From the NCBI RefSeq assembly GCF_003324165.1, contig NW_025407834.1:372001-436000 (forward strand): DNA of 64,000 nt. The letters are read 5' to 3'. A program made the translations under genes and the position numbers. The DNA comes from Naegleria lovaniensis (Eukaryota > Heterolobosea > Eutetramitea > Acrasida > Naegleriidae). The notes under the pieces are model-generated. The model ran no database searches. It was given only the letters and a program-made list of their open reading frames with translations, and was not told the DNA's origin. Shown here in pieces: positions 1 through 10,934 of this stretch; the first letter of the stretch is position 1; every line of letters begins with the position of its first letter.

Positions 1-1820
1 AATGAATCATGGTACGATCATCATTCTCAACCATTATCATTTATACATGTTCATGGAATGACCATTCAAGAACAATCTCAAATAGCCTCTCAAATCAAAG
101 AAGTATTTAAATTTTCATTCAATTCCTATATGAAACATGCATTTCCCTATGATGAATTAAAACCAATATCTTGTAGTGGTATTAGCACATGGGGTAATTA
201 TTCATTGACTCTCATTGACTCTCTTGATACTCTCTATATTATGAATTTACATGACGAATTTAAAATGGGAGTTGAATACGTATTAGATCATTTCAAAGAT
301 TTTCATTTTGATTCCCATGTGTCTGTGTTTGAAACGAATATTCGAATATTAGGAGGATTATTGAGTGCACATTTGTTGGCCTTAAAACATGATTGGTATC
401 GAGAGAGAATTCGGAACCATGGAAGTATGACCACAACGGTAGAACCTGTATCATTGAGCGAGGCTTCTAGATCCTCTTCTACCACTCCAATAATCACCAA
501 ACATCATTCCCTTCTCACTTTGAGTATTGATTTATGTGAGAGGCTGATCAAAGCCTTTGATACACCCACTCATATACCGTATGGTATGGTACACTTTACA
601 CAAGGTGTTCTCAAAAATGAAAGTCAAGTCACAGCAGCAGCAGGTGGAGGTACGTTGAAAATAATTTCTTGTCTCGTGAATGCCATTCATTGGTACTAAC
701 AAATATATTCAATAATGGAAACTTGAATGGTTGCATAATTCTCTATTGCGATTCACAATATACTACTACATCAATACATACAGGTACCTTTCTCATGGAA
801 TTTGGATTATTGTCCTATCTCACTGGTAACATGAAATATTATGATTATGCGAAGAGAGCATCACTTGCATTGTATTTATTAAGAGATCCAAATACTAATC
901 TCATTGGTAATCATGTTAATATTATCAATGGACACTGGACACATCGTGAGAGTGGTATTGGTGCTAGTTGTGATAGTTTCTTTGAATATCTATTGAAAGG
1001 TTTCATGTTATTTAGAGATGAAGATTTAATTCAAATGTTTAAAACATGCTATGATGGTATTATGAAACATGTCTATAGAGAACCATGGTATAGTGATGTA
1101 GATATGAAGACATCCAAGTTGACATTTGGGTTATACAATTCTTTGGCATCATTTTGGCCAGGACTACAAACACTCTATGGTCATGATTTTGAAAAGGCAA
1201 AAAAGACCTTAAATGCCATATTTGGTATATGGCGGTTGCATGGAGTAATTCCAGAAGGATTTAATTTATATGTATCAAAAGCACAGAAAGGTCAAATGCC
1301 ATATCCATTGAGACCTGAATTGATTGAAAGTGTGTATCATTTGTACAAATTTGATGGATCTAGAGACTCTTCTTATTTGTATATGGCAAGAGATTTCTTG
1401 ACAGGGTTACAAGTTGTATGCAAAACAAAATGTGGTTATGCTGTGGTGAAAGATAGTGAATCTAAATTACTGGAAGATCGAATGGAGTCATTCTTTCTAA
1501 GCGAAACATTGAAATATTTATATTTAATTTTTGATCCTTATAATTTTGTTCATTGGAATGAAGAAAGTGGACAAGAAGAATTACTCTACACATTCAATAC
1601 TGAGGCTCATATCATTCCTTTGAATTTACATGAATATTTGAAAAAGTATAATACCAAAATGGAAGATGGAGGTGATATTGAACATAGTTCGACGAGTAGT
1701 AGTGTCACCACCACTGGTAATTCTCAATTCCAACAATTGTTACATTTATTCAACAAGAGAGTTCATATGAGCAACAACCAAATGTTTGCTCAAAAAGGTT
1801 CTTCACACATTCCAAAATGA
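1..1820 (+). CDS. EDEM-type ER alpha-mannosidase-like protein (GH47), 5' end outside window
   Basis: Glycoside hydrolase family 47, EDEM branch. Family members trim or recognise mannose on misfolded glycoproteins in the ER and direct them to ER-associated degradation. Two exons are visible, up to 649 and from 784, joined across a 134-nt GT...AG intron; the split Gly codon restores the conserved run GGGTFLMEFG. Landmarks appear in family order: SLTLIDSLDTLYIM, VFETNIRILGGLLSAHLLA, GIGASCDSFFEYLLKG, WPGLQTLYG, YPLRPELIES, DRMESFFLSETLKYLYLIF and a TEAH motif near the end. Spacing and wording are closest to EDEM2. The frame is open to base 1, so the start codon and any signal peptide lie upstream. 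The tail after TEAH is Ser/Thr-rich and carries no KDEL-like retrieval signal. Family assignment is firm; EDEM2 versus another EDEM is inferred. Confidence 0.9.
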
Positions 1821-2433
1821 ACCTTATGTATACAAATTGGCATGATCGATAGGGATACATGCAACACGTAAGACACAATCATCATATAGACTCCATTCAT
1901 CGACCACACACACACTCTTGATAAATCAGGAGTACTCACTCGAGTCATTGTCAACTTTTGTCCAACACATTTTGAAAGTGATACATACCATTGCACACAC
2001 CTGTCCTGGCGCACCAAACACAGGCTGTTGCGAACGAATTTGGAAAGACCCTTTCTACTTGGTTGCATCGACCATCAGAGAAGAGCCAAGTACAAAAAAA
2101 CTGTTTCAAAAATCTTTCTCAGCAGAGTTTGGCACCAATTTTGCACGTCTCGACTCTCTCTCTCGTTACTTTTCGTCGAGTTGGCTTCATCATCACGTGC
2201 TCAACGAATATTATCATTCTTTATTATAAAACATTATCGGATTCGTGTTCTTCAACGAGTAGTAAAAGTAGATAGATCGTAGTCGTGTACATTTTCTCAA
2301 CAACAACAACAACAATTATAAAAGAACCCTAATATTTCCATCATTGAGAGTAATAACAACACTTCTCTCTCTACTAACCCCATCAAGCACTTTTAAATTC
2401 ATCGACAAGCCTTGGCGTTGAGAGTGCGAAATA
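1821..2433. other. Intergenic region, 5' flank of GSK3
   Basis: Between the stop of the mannosidase and the kinase start. Overlapping short open frames occur on both strands but share no recognisable motif and overlap one another. A CAA-rich run just upstream of the kinase start resembles 5' untranslated sequence. No other structure seen. Confidence 0.5.
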
Positions 2434-4317
2434 ATGTACAATCCAACAACAACGACGAATACAAATACGAACACTACATCATCTTCTAACAACAATATGG
2501 ACAATCTAATTCATAATTTCAATTATCTCCAAATTGGGACCAATTCCAATACTTCTACCACCACCACCACCGACAAGCAAACACAACAACGATATAACCC
2601 TTCTTCATCGTCTATCACCAATAATAATAACAACACCAACACCAACAACCATCATCAATCATACAACAATACTTCTTTTCAAAAGTCTTCCTATCAACCT
2701 TCTACGACTGCGCTTGGCGATGTCGAATCCTCCTCTTCACCAACAAGTGCACTTAAAAACAAAACAAATACCATCAAAAAACAACCCTCGAATCATGTGA
2801 TTCAACCTTCAGTGGCAACTTCATCTCCAACCATGACTCAACAACGAAAAACAATCAGCTACAGTGCTATCAAAGTCATTGGCAATGGTAGTTTTGGAGT
2901 TGTGTTTTTAGCAAAAGTACAAGAACAGGAGAAATTGTTGCTATTAAGAAAGTATTACAAGACAAGAGATTTAAAAACAGAGAATTACAAGTCATGAAAA
3001 CACTCTCTCATCCGAACATTGTTGAATTGAAACATTACTTTTATTCACGAGGGGATCGAGTAAGTAGTAGTCTTTCAAGTGTTGTTCATGATTGTGACCA
3101 TTTATATTTCATGCACACACAAATACGCACGCACGCACCTTTTCGATATACACACACGTCTATTTTCATCATTTGACTTGCACTTCTGAACATGCTCATA
3201 CTTGCATGTCCTTTTCTATTCACAATACAAACACTCGTGCATTTGACTCACTTCATTCACTGATTGGACTCACTTCATTTGAATCACTTCATTTGACTTA
3301 CTTCATTCTACTCCTTCTACTTATTCTACTCCTTCTACTCATTTAACTCATTCCACTACATCATAGGATCCAGATGAAGTCTATCTCAATCTAGTACTTG
3401 AATATGTTCCTGATACAGTCTATCGATTTACAATGAATTATACCAAACACAATTCCTATGTTCCAATGATCTATGTGAAATTATTTGTCTTTCAATTATT
3501 GAGATCGATCATTTATATTCATTCACTTGGAATTTGTCATCGAGATATTAAACCTCAGAATTTATTGATTGATCCAGTCACAGGAATATTAAAATTATGT
3601 GATTTTGGAAATGCAAAACAATTGAAAGAAGGTGAACCCAATGTCGCATACATTTGTTCAAGATATTACAGAGCACCAGAATTAATATTTCAAAGTACAA
3701 AATATAATTGTGCTGTAGATGTGTGGTCATGTGGATGTGTCATGGGAGAATTAATGTTAGGATCTCCACTCTTTCAAGGTGAGAGTAGTGTGGACCAATT
3801 GGTTGAAATTATCAAAGTATTAGGAACACCTTCCAAAAATGATATATTGGCCATGAATAAGAATTATACAGAATTTAAATTCCCTCAAGTGAAACCAAAT
3901 CCATGGGATCAAGTATTTGCAGATCGATTTCAATACATGCAACGTACGTTTCAGGCTAATAATGGACAATCGATGAGTGGTGCGAGTGCGAGTGCGAGTG
4001 CGAGTATGAGTAGTAGCAGTAGTGGTATCAGCAGTAGTAGCATTTGTGGAGGAAATGTTTCAAGTATGCTTGATCCAGCCACTGAAATGAATCATGCCGT
4101 TGATCTCATTACCAAATTATTACAATATGATCCAAAGAAGAGAATTGCACCCATGGATGCATTGGCTCATCCTTTCTTTGATGAATTGAGAATACCTAAT
4201 GTAAAATTACCAAATGGAAAACCATTACCACCTTCTCTATTTGTTTTCTCTGAACAGGAATTTAACATGTTACAGAATCCAGAATTGAAAGATTTGATTT
4301 TACCAAGAGGTTTGTGA
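2434..4317 (+). CDS. GSK3: Glycogen synthase kinase 3 (GSK3) family Ser/Thr kinase
   Basis: Protein kinase of the CMGC group; GSK3 acts in signalling and prefers primed, already phosphorylated substrates. Visible motifs: glycine loop [14 protein letters not shown] lysine, the priming-phosphate Arg in FKNRELQVM, catalytic [17 protein letters not shown], the activation tyrosine in [11 protein letters not shown], and C-lobe HPFFDELR. The first exon ends at 3059 and the second starts at 3367; the 307-nt intron 3060..3366 has GTAAGT and TAG ends and is full of CACTTCATTTGA-like and TTCTACTCC repeats. Between LAKVQE and GEIVAIKK the frame slips by one base at 2923..2929 (GAACAGG where GAAACAGG would keep the kinase fold), most simply a missing A. 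The N-terminal 130 residues are Asn/Thr/Ser-rich, and an Ala/Ser-rich insert (3970..4055) sits between the CMGC insert and the last C-lobe helices. Identity is firm. Confidence 0.95.
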
Positions 4318-4582
4318 TTCACAATTGAAATCATGTTACTACACTACCACTAGTAAAGCTGCTCTTCATGACACCACCACCACCACAGTGTGTAAGCAAA
4401 AAGGCTGTACAACCAATCAAGAGCCTCTGGAGTTTTTCTCAAAGGATCCCAAGAAGGACCATAAAAAGACCCAACAAAAAAAAATCCAAAGTGTATTCTT
4501 CAGTCACTTACTTTCTCTCGCATTGATCGGAAATTCAATCTTTGAATTCAACCCATTGGTGTGTGTGCTTGCAATAATCAAC

Positions 4583-7500
4583 ATGACCAATGTACTTGCT
4601 CGTTTTCTTTGGTTCTCAGTAGCCTTGATGGTATTGGGAATATCCCTCGTATTGACTTTTATCAAAACTCGAGAGGAAGTTTCAAGAAGAACAACCACCA
4701 CTCAAGAGTACACTGTACCTACTACCATCAAATCCATCAACATTCCTTCAACCTCCATCATCGCTCACACGAATATCACTCTGTACTATGTGGAAACAGG
4801 TGATTTGAGTGAAAATGCGTATCCTGTCCTTCAATTTCATCCAACACCTGGTTCTCTCTTATTTCGACATGATCACGAAGATTCATTATTGAAACAATAT
4901 GGTATTCGATTGATTAAAATAGATCGATCCAATCTATACAAGACACAATTTTGTTGTGCAACTAAAAGTGAACAATTCATTCAATACGAATGTATTTACA
5001 AACATTTAATTCAAAATGAATTGAAATTGAAATCATATAGTGTATTGGGTTATCAAATGGGAGGATTTATGGCATTGAATCATTATCATGTCTTGTCATC
5101 CATCATGAATACAAGTAGTAGTAGTAATAAGGATAGTAGTAGTAGTAGTAGTGAATTGATCAGTAATGGTCTTGGTGGTGTTGGTTTGGATAGTATTGCT
5201 GTCATTGCACCCTTCTTACCACCCATTCCTAAGACCTCCAAGGATTCAAATTATACATCATGGGAACAATTATTATACACTTATTCATGTCCATATACTT
5301 TATTGTATAGAATGTATCAATTATTAGGTGACAAGCTCGCTTACAAAATTTTAAACCCTTTATGGAAAGTGACATCTACTGTTTTGAATCTTGTCATTCC
5401 ACCTCAATATTTGACTCGTTTACTCAATCAATTCACCTTCCATTCATTCAATGATCAATTATCACAGAATATTCTTGATGAATCAACACGACGTGTATTA
5501 ATGGAACTCCATTCTCTCTCTACTCTCTTTGAAGAATATAATATTGTGTTTAGTCATGGATTGAAGAGTGAATTGAAGAGAACAAGTACCACTCGTAGTA
5601 GTAGTGATAGTAGTAGTAATAAGGATAGCAGTGGTAATAAGGATAGTAGTAGTAATAAGGGTAGAGGAAAAGCTCTTCCTCATACATTGATACTAGTCAC
5701 TTCAGAACGTCAAGAAGAGATGGCTCGTTCTTTCTTGCTGAATGACCATCGAGATAGTTCCATCATGATTCAGAGAGTACAGCAGCAAGATTCCACCATC
5801 AGTGCTGGCGATGCATCTAGAACCTCACATTCTTCTCTCAATGCCTTTGTTTCAGAATATGAGAGAGCCTTGTCCTTTATTGCCCGAAATAAGCCTTCCA
5901 TTATAGAGAGCTCTGGCACTACCAAAAAAGAAACGAGCACAACCACGACAATAATGGAGAATAGTCACAGCAGGGTAGTACCCTTGCAGCAGCAGCAGCA
6001 GTCGGATGAGCCATCATCATCAACATTGGCCAAAACAACAACAACACCCTCTTCCGAAGGTACCACCACCACCAGTAGTAGTAGTAGTAGTAGTAGTAGC
6101 AGTACGACAACTCCCACAACCTCTCAACAACCAGCAACAAGTACCTCTTCATCCACTACTACTACGACTCCAACAACTACGACTACTGCTCCAAGTAGTA
6201 CTACTACTACTACAAGTACAACAACAAGTACTCCAAATCAAAAGACCATTGCAGTGATTGGTGGTGGATTGGCAGGTCTAAGTGCAGCGATTGAGGCAGC
6301 AGAATTGGGTGCCAAAGTATACTTGTTAGAAAAAGAGGATCGAACAGGTAAGTATTTCAATATATGATACAACTTTCATGATGCAACTATCAAACAACTC
6401 AAACACTCCATGTATATACAGGAGGTAATAGTGCCAAAGCAACATCAGGTATCAATGGTATTCATACTCATGCTCAGAAATCTCTCTCGATTGATGACTC
6501 GTTTGATTTATTCTATAGTGATACTACCAAATCTGGTAAAAATCAAGGTAATCCTAAATTAGTGAGTACATTGGTCTCAGAATCTACAAGTGCTATTGAA
6601 TTCTTAGAAAAACATGGTATTGGTATGGAATTGATTACACAATGTGGTGGACATTCACGTCCAAGAACTCATCGATCTGCACCTCCCAAAGTAGGTCGAG
6701 CCATGAATGTTGGATCTGAAATGACTACAAAATTATTAGATTATATTCAAAAGAATTTATCAGATCGTGTGAAAGTATTGACCAAATGTCAAATGATTGG
6801 ATTTATTTGTAATGAAGAAGAAGAAACCATGAAGGATGAAAAGACAATTCATGAAAGTACAAACAAAAAGATACCCATTGGAATTCGATATACCTGTCAT
6901 TCAAACGACAATAACACTACCAACACTACTAACACTACCAACACTACTAACACTACCAACAATAACACTACCAACACCACACAATCACTCTTCACTTCTT
7001 CAATCATCATGACCACAGGTGGTTATGCAGCAGATCGAAATGGATATCTCAAACAATATGCTCCACAATTATCACATCTTCCTACAACGAATGGAGCATT
7101 TGCTAATGGAGATGGTATTCGAATGTGTGTGAATGAATTGAATGCATCATTAATTCATATGGAATCCATTCAAGTACATCCTACTGGTTTTATAGATCCA
7201 CAAAATCCTAAAAGTATGAGTGTATTTTTAGCAGCAGAAGCATTGAGAGCGTATGGAGGTATTATTGTGAATCAGGTGAGTAGTAGTAGTAGGTGTGTAT
7301 ATATATATTTATGGGTGTATGCATATATGTTTATGGGTATGCATATATTTATGGGTATGAATATATTTATGGGTATGCATGTTTTGACCATTGTGTATTG
7401 GTGTTCATAATCATGTTCCATGAAATTATAGAATGGAGAACGTTTTTGTGATGAATTAGGTCGAAGAGATTATGTCTCTGAAATGATATTTAAACATTGT

Positions 7501-8174
7501 CAACGTGAAATTGAAGGTGGACATGTTACTGCATATCTTTTAATGAATGATTATGTTGCCAAATCATTTAGTGAATCTCTATTAGGATTTTATCTTTCTA
7601 AAGGATTTATTCGAAAGTATAATCATTTAGAACATGCATTTAATGAAACATTGAAAATGGCAGCACCAAACATGAATTATGAAACTCTTGTTCGTACCAT
7701 GATCCAATATAATTCATTTTATGAGGCTAGTCGTAGTGGTAGTAGTGGTGATGGTGGTGATGGTAGTAGTGGTAGTGGTGATGGCAGTAGTGGTGGTAAT
7801 GATAATACTACTGGTAGTGATGGTGGTGGTAGTAGTAGTAGTAATGATAATAATACCATGAATTCACCAAATACTGCAAGTGCCTTTGCAGATCCCTTTG
7901 GAAAAACTCTCTTCCTACCAAATTTTCATTGAATGATACCATTTATATTTCAAGAATTACTCCAAGTATTCACTATACTCATGGTGGACTTGTATTTGAT
8001 GAGAAGGGAAGAGTTTTGAGAAAACATGGCGATTCTTTTGAAGTGATTCCAAATTTATATACAGCAGGTGAAGCAAGTGGAGGTTTACATGGCTTGAATC
8101 GATTGGCAGGAAATAGTTTACTTGAATGTGTGGTATTTGGAAGAATTGCTGCACATGACATTATGAAGAAATAA
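4583..8174 (+). CDS. Membrane-anchored fusion: degenerate alpha/beta-hydrolase plus fumarate reductase flavoprotein
   Basis: C-terminal half is a soluble-type fumarate reductase/flavocytochrome c FAD domain: dinucleotide motif VIGGGLAGLSAAIEAAELGA, GGNSAKATSGINGIHTHAQ, VHPTGFI, GERFCDELGRRDY with the catalytic-Arg region, THGGL, and the closing NRLAGNSLLECVVFGR. The N-terminal half reads as an alpha/beta-hydrolase (FHPTPGS oxyanion-type turn, IDRSNLYKT, then GYQMGG at the nucleophile elbow, where GxSxG is usual), so the serine nucleophile is absent. The halves are one open frame joined by a Ser/Thr-rich linker (about 5890..6240). Introns are 6348..6421 and 7276..7431. The frame slips at the T run 7923..7926; one more T gives LFPNFSLNDTIYIS. 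I chose ATG 4583 because it starts a hydrophobic anchor (FLWFSVALMVLGISLVLTF); an in-frame ATG at 4325, only 8 nt after GSK3, is possible. Asn/Thr and Gly/Ser inserts interrupt the FAD domain. Confidence 0.8.
7276..7431 (+). repeat. Intron with about 18-nt tandem repeat
   Basis: The second intron of the fumarate reductase fusion holds four degenerate copies of a unit reading roughly TATTTATGGGTATGCATA (about 7304..7382). It begins GTGAGT and ends TATAG, and the flanking codons (IIVNQ / NGERFCDE) join in phase 0. Confidence 0.7.
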
Positions 8175-8380
8175 ATACATGGTTCAAAACCTTTTTGCAA
8201 ATCGCAACTCGACACAAAGTATTCCTAATGCATGTCCTTTTCAAAATTGGGCATTGGTCTATGTTCAAGAAGAGACTGTTAAAGTTGTTGGAGTTAGCTC
8301 AAATATTGACCTTGAATCAATCCACAAGGAAAGTGATTGAATGTTCTGAAAAGTGTGGTAAAAAATTTCAAAGATGCTAA

Positions 8381-9418
8381 AAATGTCAACAGCTCTCTAA
8401 AGAGTAAACTAGTACCACTACTGCAGCATTATAAGCAGAGAGAAACAAAGTTATTTTCTGTCCATTCAGTTAAGTGCCATCTTGATACCTCTCGTAATTT
8501 TACATATTAATTTGGAATTGTTGTAGTACTACTTACAATGATGCTGATAAAACGCGCATAGTGATATAATTCGGAATATTGTAATTACGATGCACAGATA
8601 ACACACAAAGACAACATGTTGTTGCAATCATCAAGGTGTATAATTGAGTAAATATAACTACGGGCTTGTGAAGTAATACATCTATGTAATCCGATAATGC
8701 GAAACAACAATCCTAAGTTGAGATATATTTGAATGTTACTGGGACGTTACTATTATGAACACCGTTATTTACTAATGTAGGTAGTTATCGTAATGTTTAT
8801 TGAAGATAGATAGGTGCTGAATGATACCGAGAGAACATATTAAAACTAACGAGTTGTAATTTAGTTTCTTACTTTGGCCATTTTACCCATATATTCGAGT
8901 CAATAACATTGTCGACGCATTACTGCCAAGTTACTGAAACTTTGTTTCTACCTGGTTTAAAAGAGTTTTGAAGTTTCAAAACATTGTATAACAAAAAAGA
9001 CACTCCATCTCCATAGAAGTCCTCTTCAGAGGAGACTCCGTTGGTAAAAACTGTTATTGTTTGAAGTTACGTAACATACACAAAACCTTAAGAACGTTGA
9101 AGTTCTCCTCTGTAGTTTAAAGAGTGTTCATTATTTATATGTTAATAAAAATTAATGCGACGAAAACATCGTTGAGCGAATCAGCGACGGATAAAATTTT
9201 TAAGGCCAAAGCCAATCGCAGACACAAAAGTGTCAAAGGAAATCACTGAGCAAATCAATGATACATAAGGCAAAAGCCAGTTAATACAACACAAAGTGTT
9301 GTTGAATTCTAAATATTATGGGAGGGAAGGGAGGGTGTTGTTGTGGTGCCAGACTGTTGGGAAGCTGCAGTAGTTTGCTCTTTAGAGAGCTGTTTTGGTT
9401 GTGGATTTGTTGACATTT
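8381..9418. mobile_element. Possible non-autonomous fold-back element bounded by imperfect inverted repeats
   Basis: Left arm 8381..8427 and right arm 9364..9418 are reverse complements with small indels. The core CAGCTCTCTAAAGAG (8390..8404) is matched perfectly by the complement of 9378..9392, followed in both by AAACT and ACTGCAGC, and preceded by AAATGTCAAC with a 14-15-nt insertion in the right arm. No transposase frame lies between them and no clear target-site duplication was found. A decayed DNA element or an old inverted duplication are both possible. Confidence 0.4.
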
Positions 9419-9552
9419 ATTAGCCATACTTTCAGTCAACCTTACTGTTTTCGTTACAAAACACTTCCGTTCTTTTCAAAACTTGCAATTTGAAGCGTCA
9501 TGAAGGAACTAACTTGCGAAATTAATGCAACACAACGTGTTGATGAATTCTT
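9152..9552 (+). repeat. Three dispersed copies of a short hairpin motif
   Basis: Copies start near 9152, 9281 and 9522, each beginning TTAATRC. The second and third contain perfect 6-bp stems, CAACAC-AAA-GTGTTG and CAACAC-AAC-GTGTTG, followed by a GAATTCT box; the first has the related CGACG...CATCG. Between the first two copies, GAGCRAATCA and GGCMAAAGCCA are also repeated, indicating an old tandem unit of roughly 75 to 130 nt. Confidence 0.5.
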
Positions 9553-9553
9553 C

Positions 9554-10433
9554 TCATAATTTACTAATAATTTGACATTGATTTTCTTTTATTAAATGAT
9601 CTACTTTCGTCACATATCCAAATCCATCCNNNNNNNNNNNNNNNNNNNNNNNNNNNNNNNNNNNNNNNNNNNNNNNNNNNNNNNNNNNNNNNNNNNNNNN
9701 NNNNNNNNNNNNNNNNNNNNNNNNNNNNNNNNNNNNNNNNNNNNNNNNNNNNNNNNNNNNNNNNNNNNNNNNNNNNNNNNNNNNNNNNNNNNNNNNNNNN
9801 NNNNNNNNNNNNNNNNNNNNNNNNNNNNNNNNNNNNNTCAGGCGCTACTGATTCTTGTGGTTCTGGTTGTTCTCCTGAAGGTTCAGGTGTTGGAGGCACA
9901 CTGCTTGACTCTTCTGGTGTTAATGATTCTTGTGGTTCTGGTTGTTGCTGCTCAGAAGGTTCAGGTTCAGGTTGTTCAGAAGGTTCAGGTGGCGTCGATG
10001 GTTCAGGTGTAATAGATTCCTGAGGTTCTGGTTGTGGCTGCTCAGATGGTTCAGGTTCAGGTTGTTCAGATGGTTCAGGTGTAATGGATTCTTGTGGTTC
10101 TGGTGGAGTAGAAGGCTCTGGTGTCAATGACTCTTGTGGCTCTGGTTGTTCCCCTGAAGGTTCTGGTTCTGGTTGTTCAGATGGTTCAGGTTGTGGCTGC
10201 TCAGAAGGTTCAGGTGTAATAGATTCCTGAGGTTCTGGTTGTGGCTGCTCAGATGGTTCGGGTTCTGGTTGTTCAGATGGTTCAGGTGTAACGGATTCTT
10301 GTGGTTCTGGCGGTTCGTTAGTAGGTGGAGTAGTGGAATCCTGTGGTTCAGGTGGTTGTTGTGCATGAACCATGAGCACCACCAACACCAACAAGATCAA
10401 GAAAAATGCAAGTATTCTCTTGGTTGAAAACAT
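9554..10433 (-). CDS. Secreted Pro/Glu/Ser-rich repeat protein (PEPQES repeats), interrupted by assembly gap
   Basis: Starts at 10433 with a clear signal peptide (ILAFFLILLVLVVLMVHAQQ). After it the visible protein consists of short repeats built from PEPSEQPEPEPSEQ, QPEPQESITPEPS and GEQPEPQES blocks, rich in Pro, Glu, Gln and Ser and without Cys. Such low-complexity secreted proteins are often surface, matrix or glycosylated linker proteins, but no function can be assigned. Bases 9630..9837 are N, and the repeats probably caused the gap. Because the gap length is unreliable, the frame after it is open: one frame ends in KRKSMSNY at 9564, another in ENQCQIISKL at 9554, the second looking slightly more protein-like. 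The true repeat count cannot be read here. Confidence 0.6.
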
Positions 10434-10934
10434 TTGAATAGAGAGGGCGTGTGCGATCGTGTTACGTTTTTTGTTGTTTATTTGTTATTGTGTGGACAGA
10501 GAGTCTAGCTCTTGTTTTTAAAACTAGTTTCTTCTATAATCCTAATTTAGAAGAGAGCTCGCTGGAGGTCAATGACTATTTAGTGATAATGGACATATTT
10601 CATATAAGCGTTGTTAGAATATTTGATTTCCAGTTGATTGTATTCCTTTTCCTTACGGACTTGACCACGTGGAAAACCAATTACAATCATGATCTGTTTT
10701 TAAACATGACAATGACAAGGAGGAACTGGAGAAAAAATTTTAAGGCAGTAACCAGCCATTTGAAAATCAGAGAGTATTGGTCCTCCCCCTAAACGCAATA
10801 ATATTATTGGCATCTCTCATGGAGTGCAAAAGAGAGCTGCTTCACTATGAAATTACAAATGACATGTCAGCAGAATGAACAATTGAACACCGCTCTCTCT
10901 CTTTCTCATTCAATGAATATTTAAAAAAAAATAA
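10434..10934. other. Intergenic region between divergent genes
   Basis: Lies between the starts of the secreted repeat protein and the EML gene, so it should hold both promoters. An open frame at 10451..10792 has no recognisable motif and looks accidental. No repeat or RNA gene seen. Confidence 0.5.

Larger units (their letters stand above)
8175..9553. other. Gene-poor stretch with inverted and hairpin repeats
   Basis: About 1.4 kb with no convincing reading frame on either strand. It contains the inverted-repeat pair 8381..8427 / 9364..9418 and three copies of a short hairpin motif at about 9152, 9281 and 9522. Sequence is AT-rich and unlike the neighbouring exons. Confidence 0.6.

Noticed and set aside
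1918-2282. Overlapping open frames between EDEM and GSK3
   Set aside because: Three mutually overlapping frames, none with recognisable protein text.
4325-4582. Longer start for the fumarate reductase fusion
   Set aside because: Begins 8 nt after the GSK3 stop with Thr/Lys-rich text; the ATG at 4583 starts a clean membrane anchor. Kept only as an alternative.
8195-8380. 61-codon frame after the fumarate reductase
   Set aside because: Opens without a good start, has no motif and runs into repeat sequence.
10451-10792. 113-codon open frame on the plus strand
   Set aside because: Lies in the divergent promoter region, with hydrophobic but patternless text and no family match.
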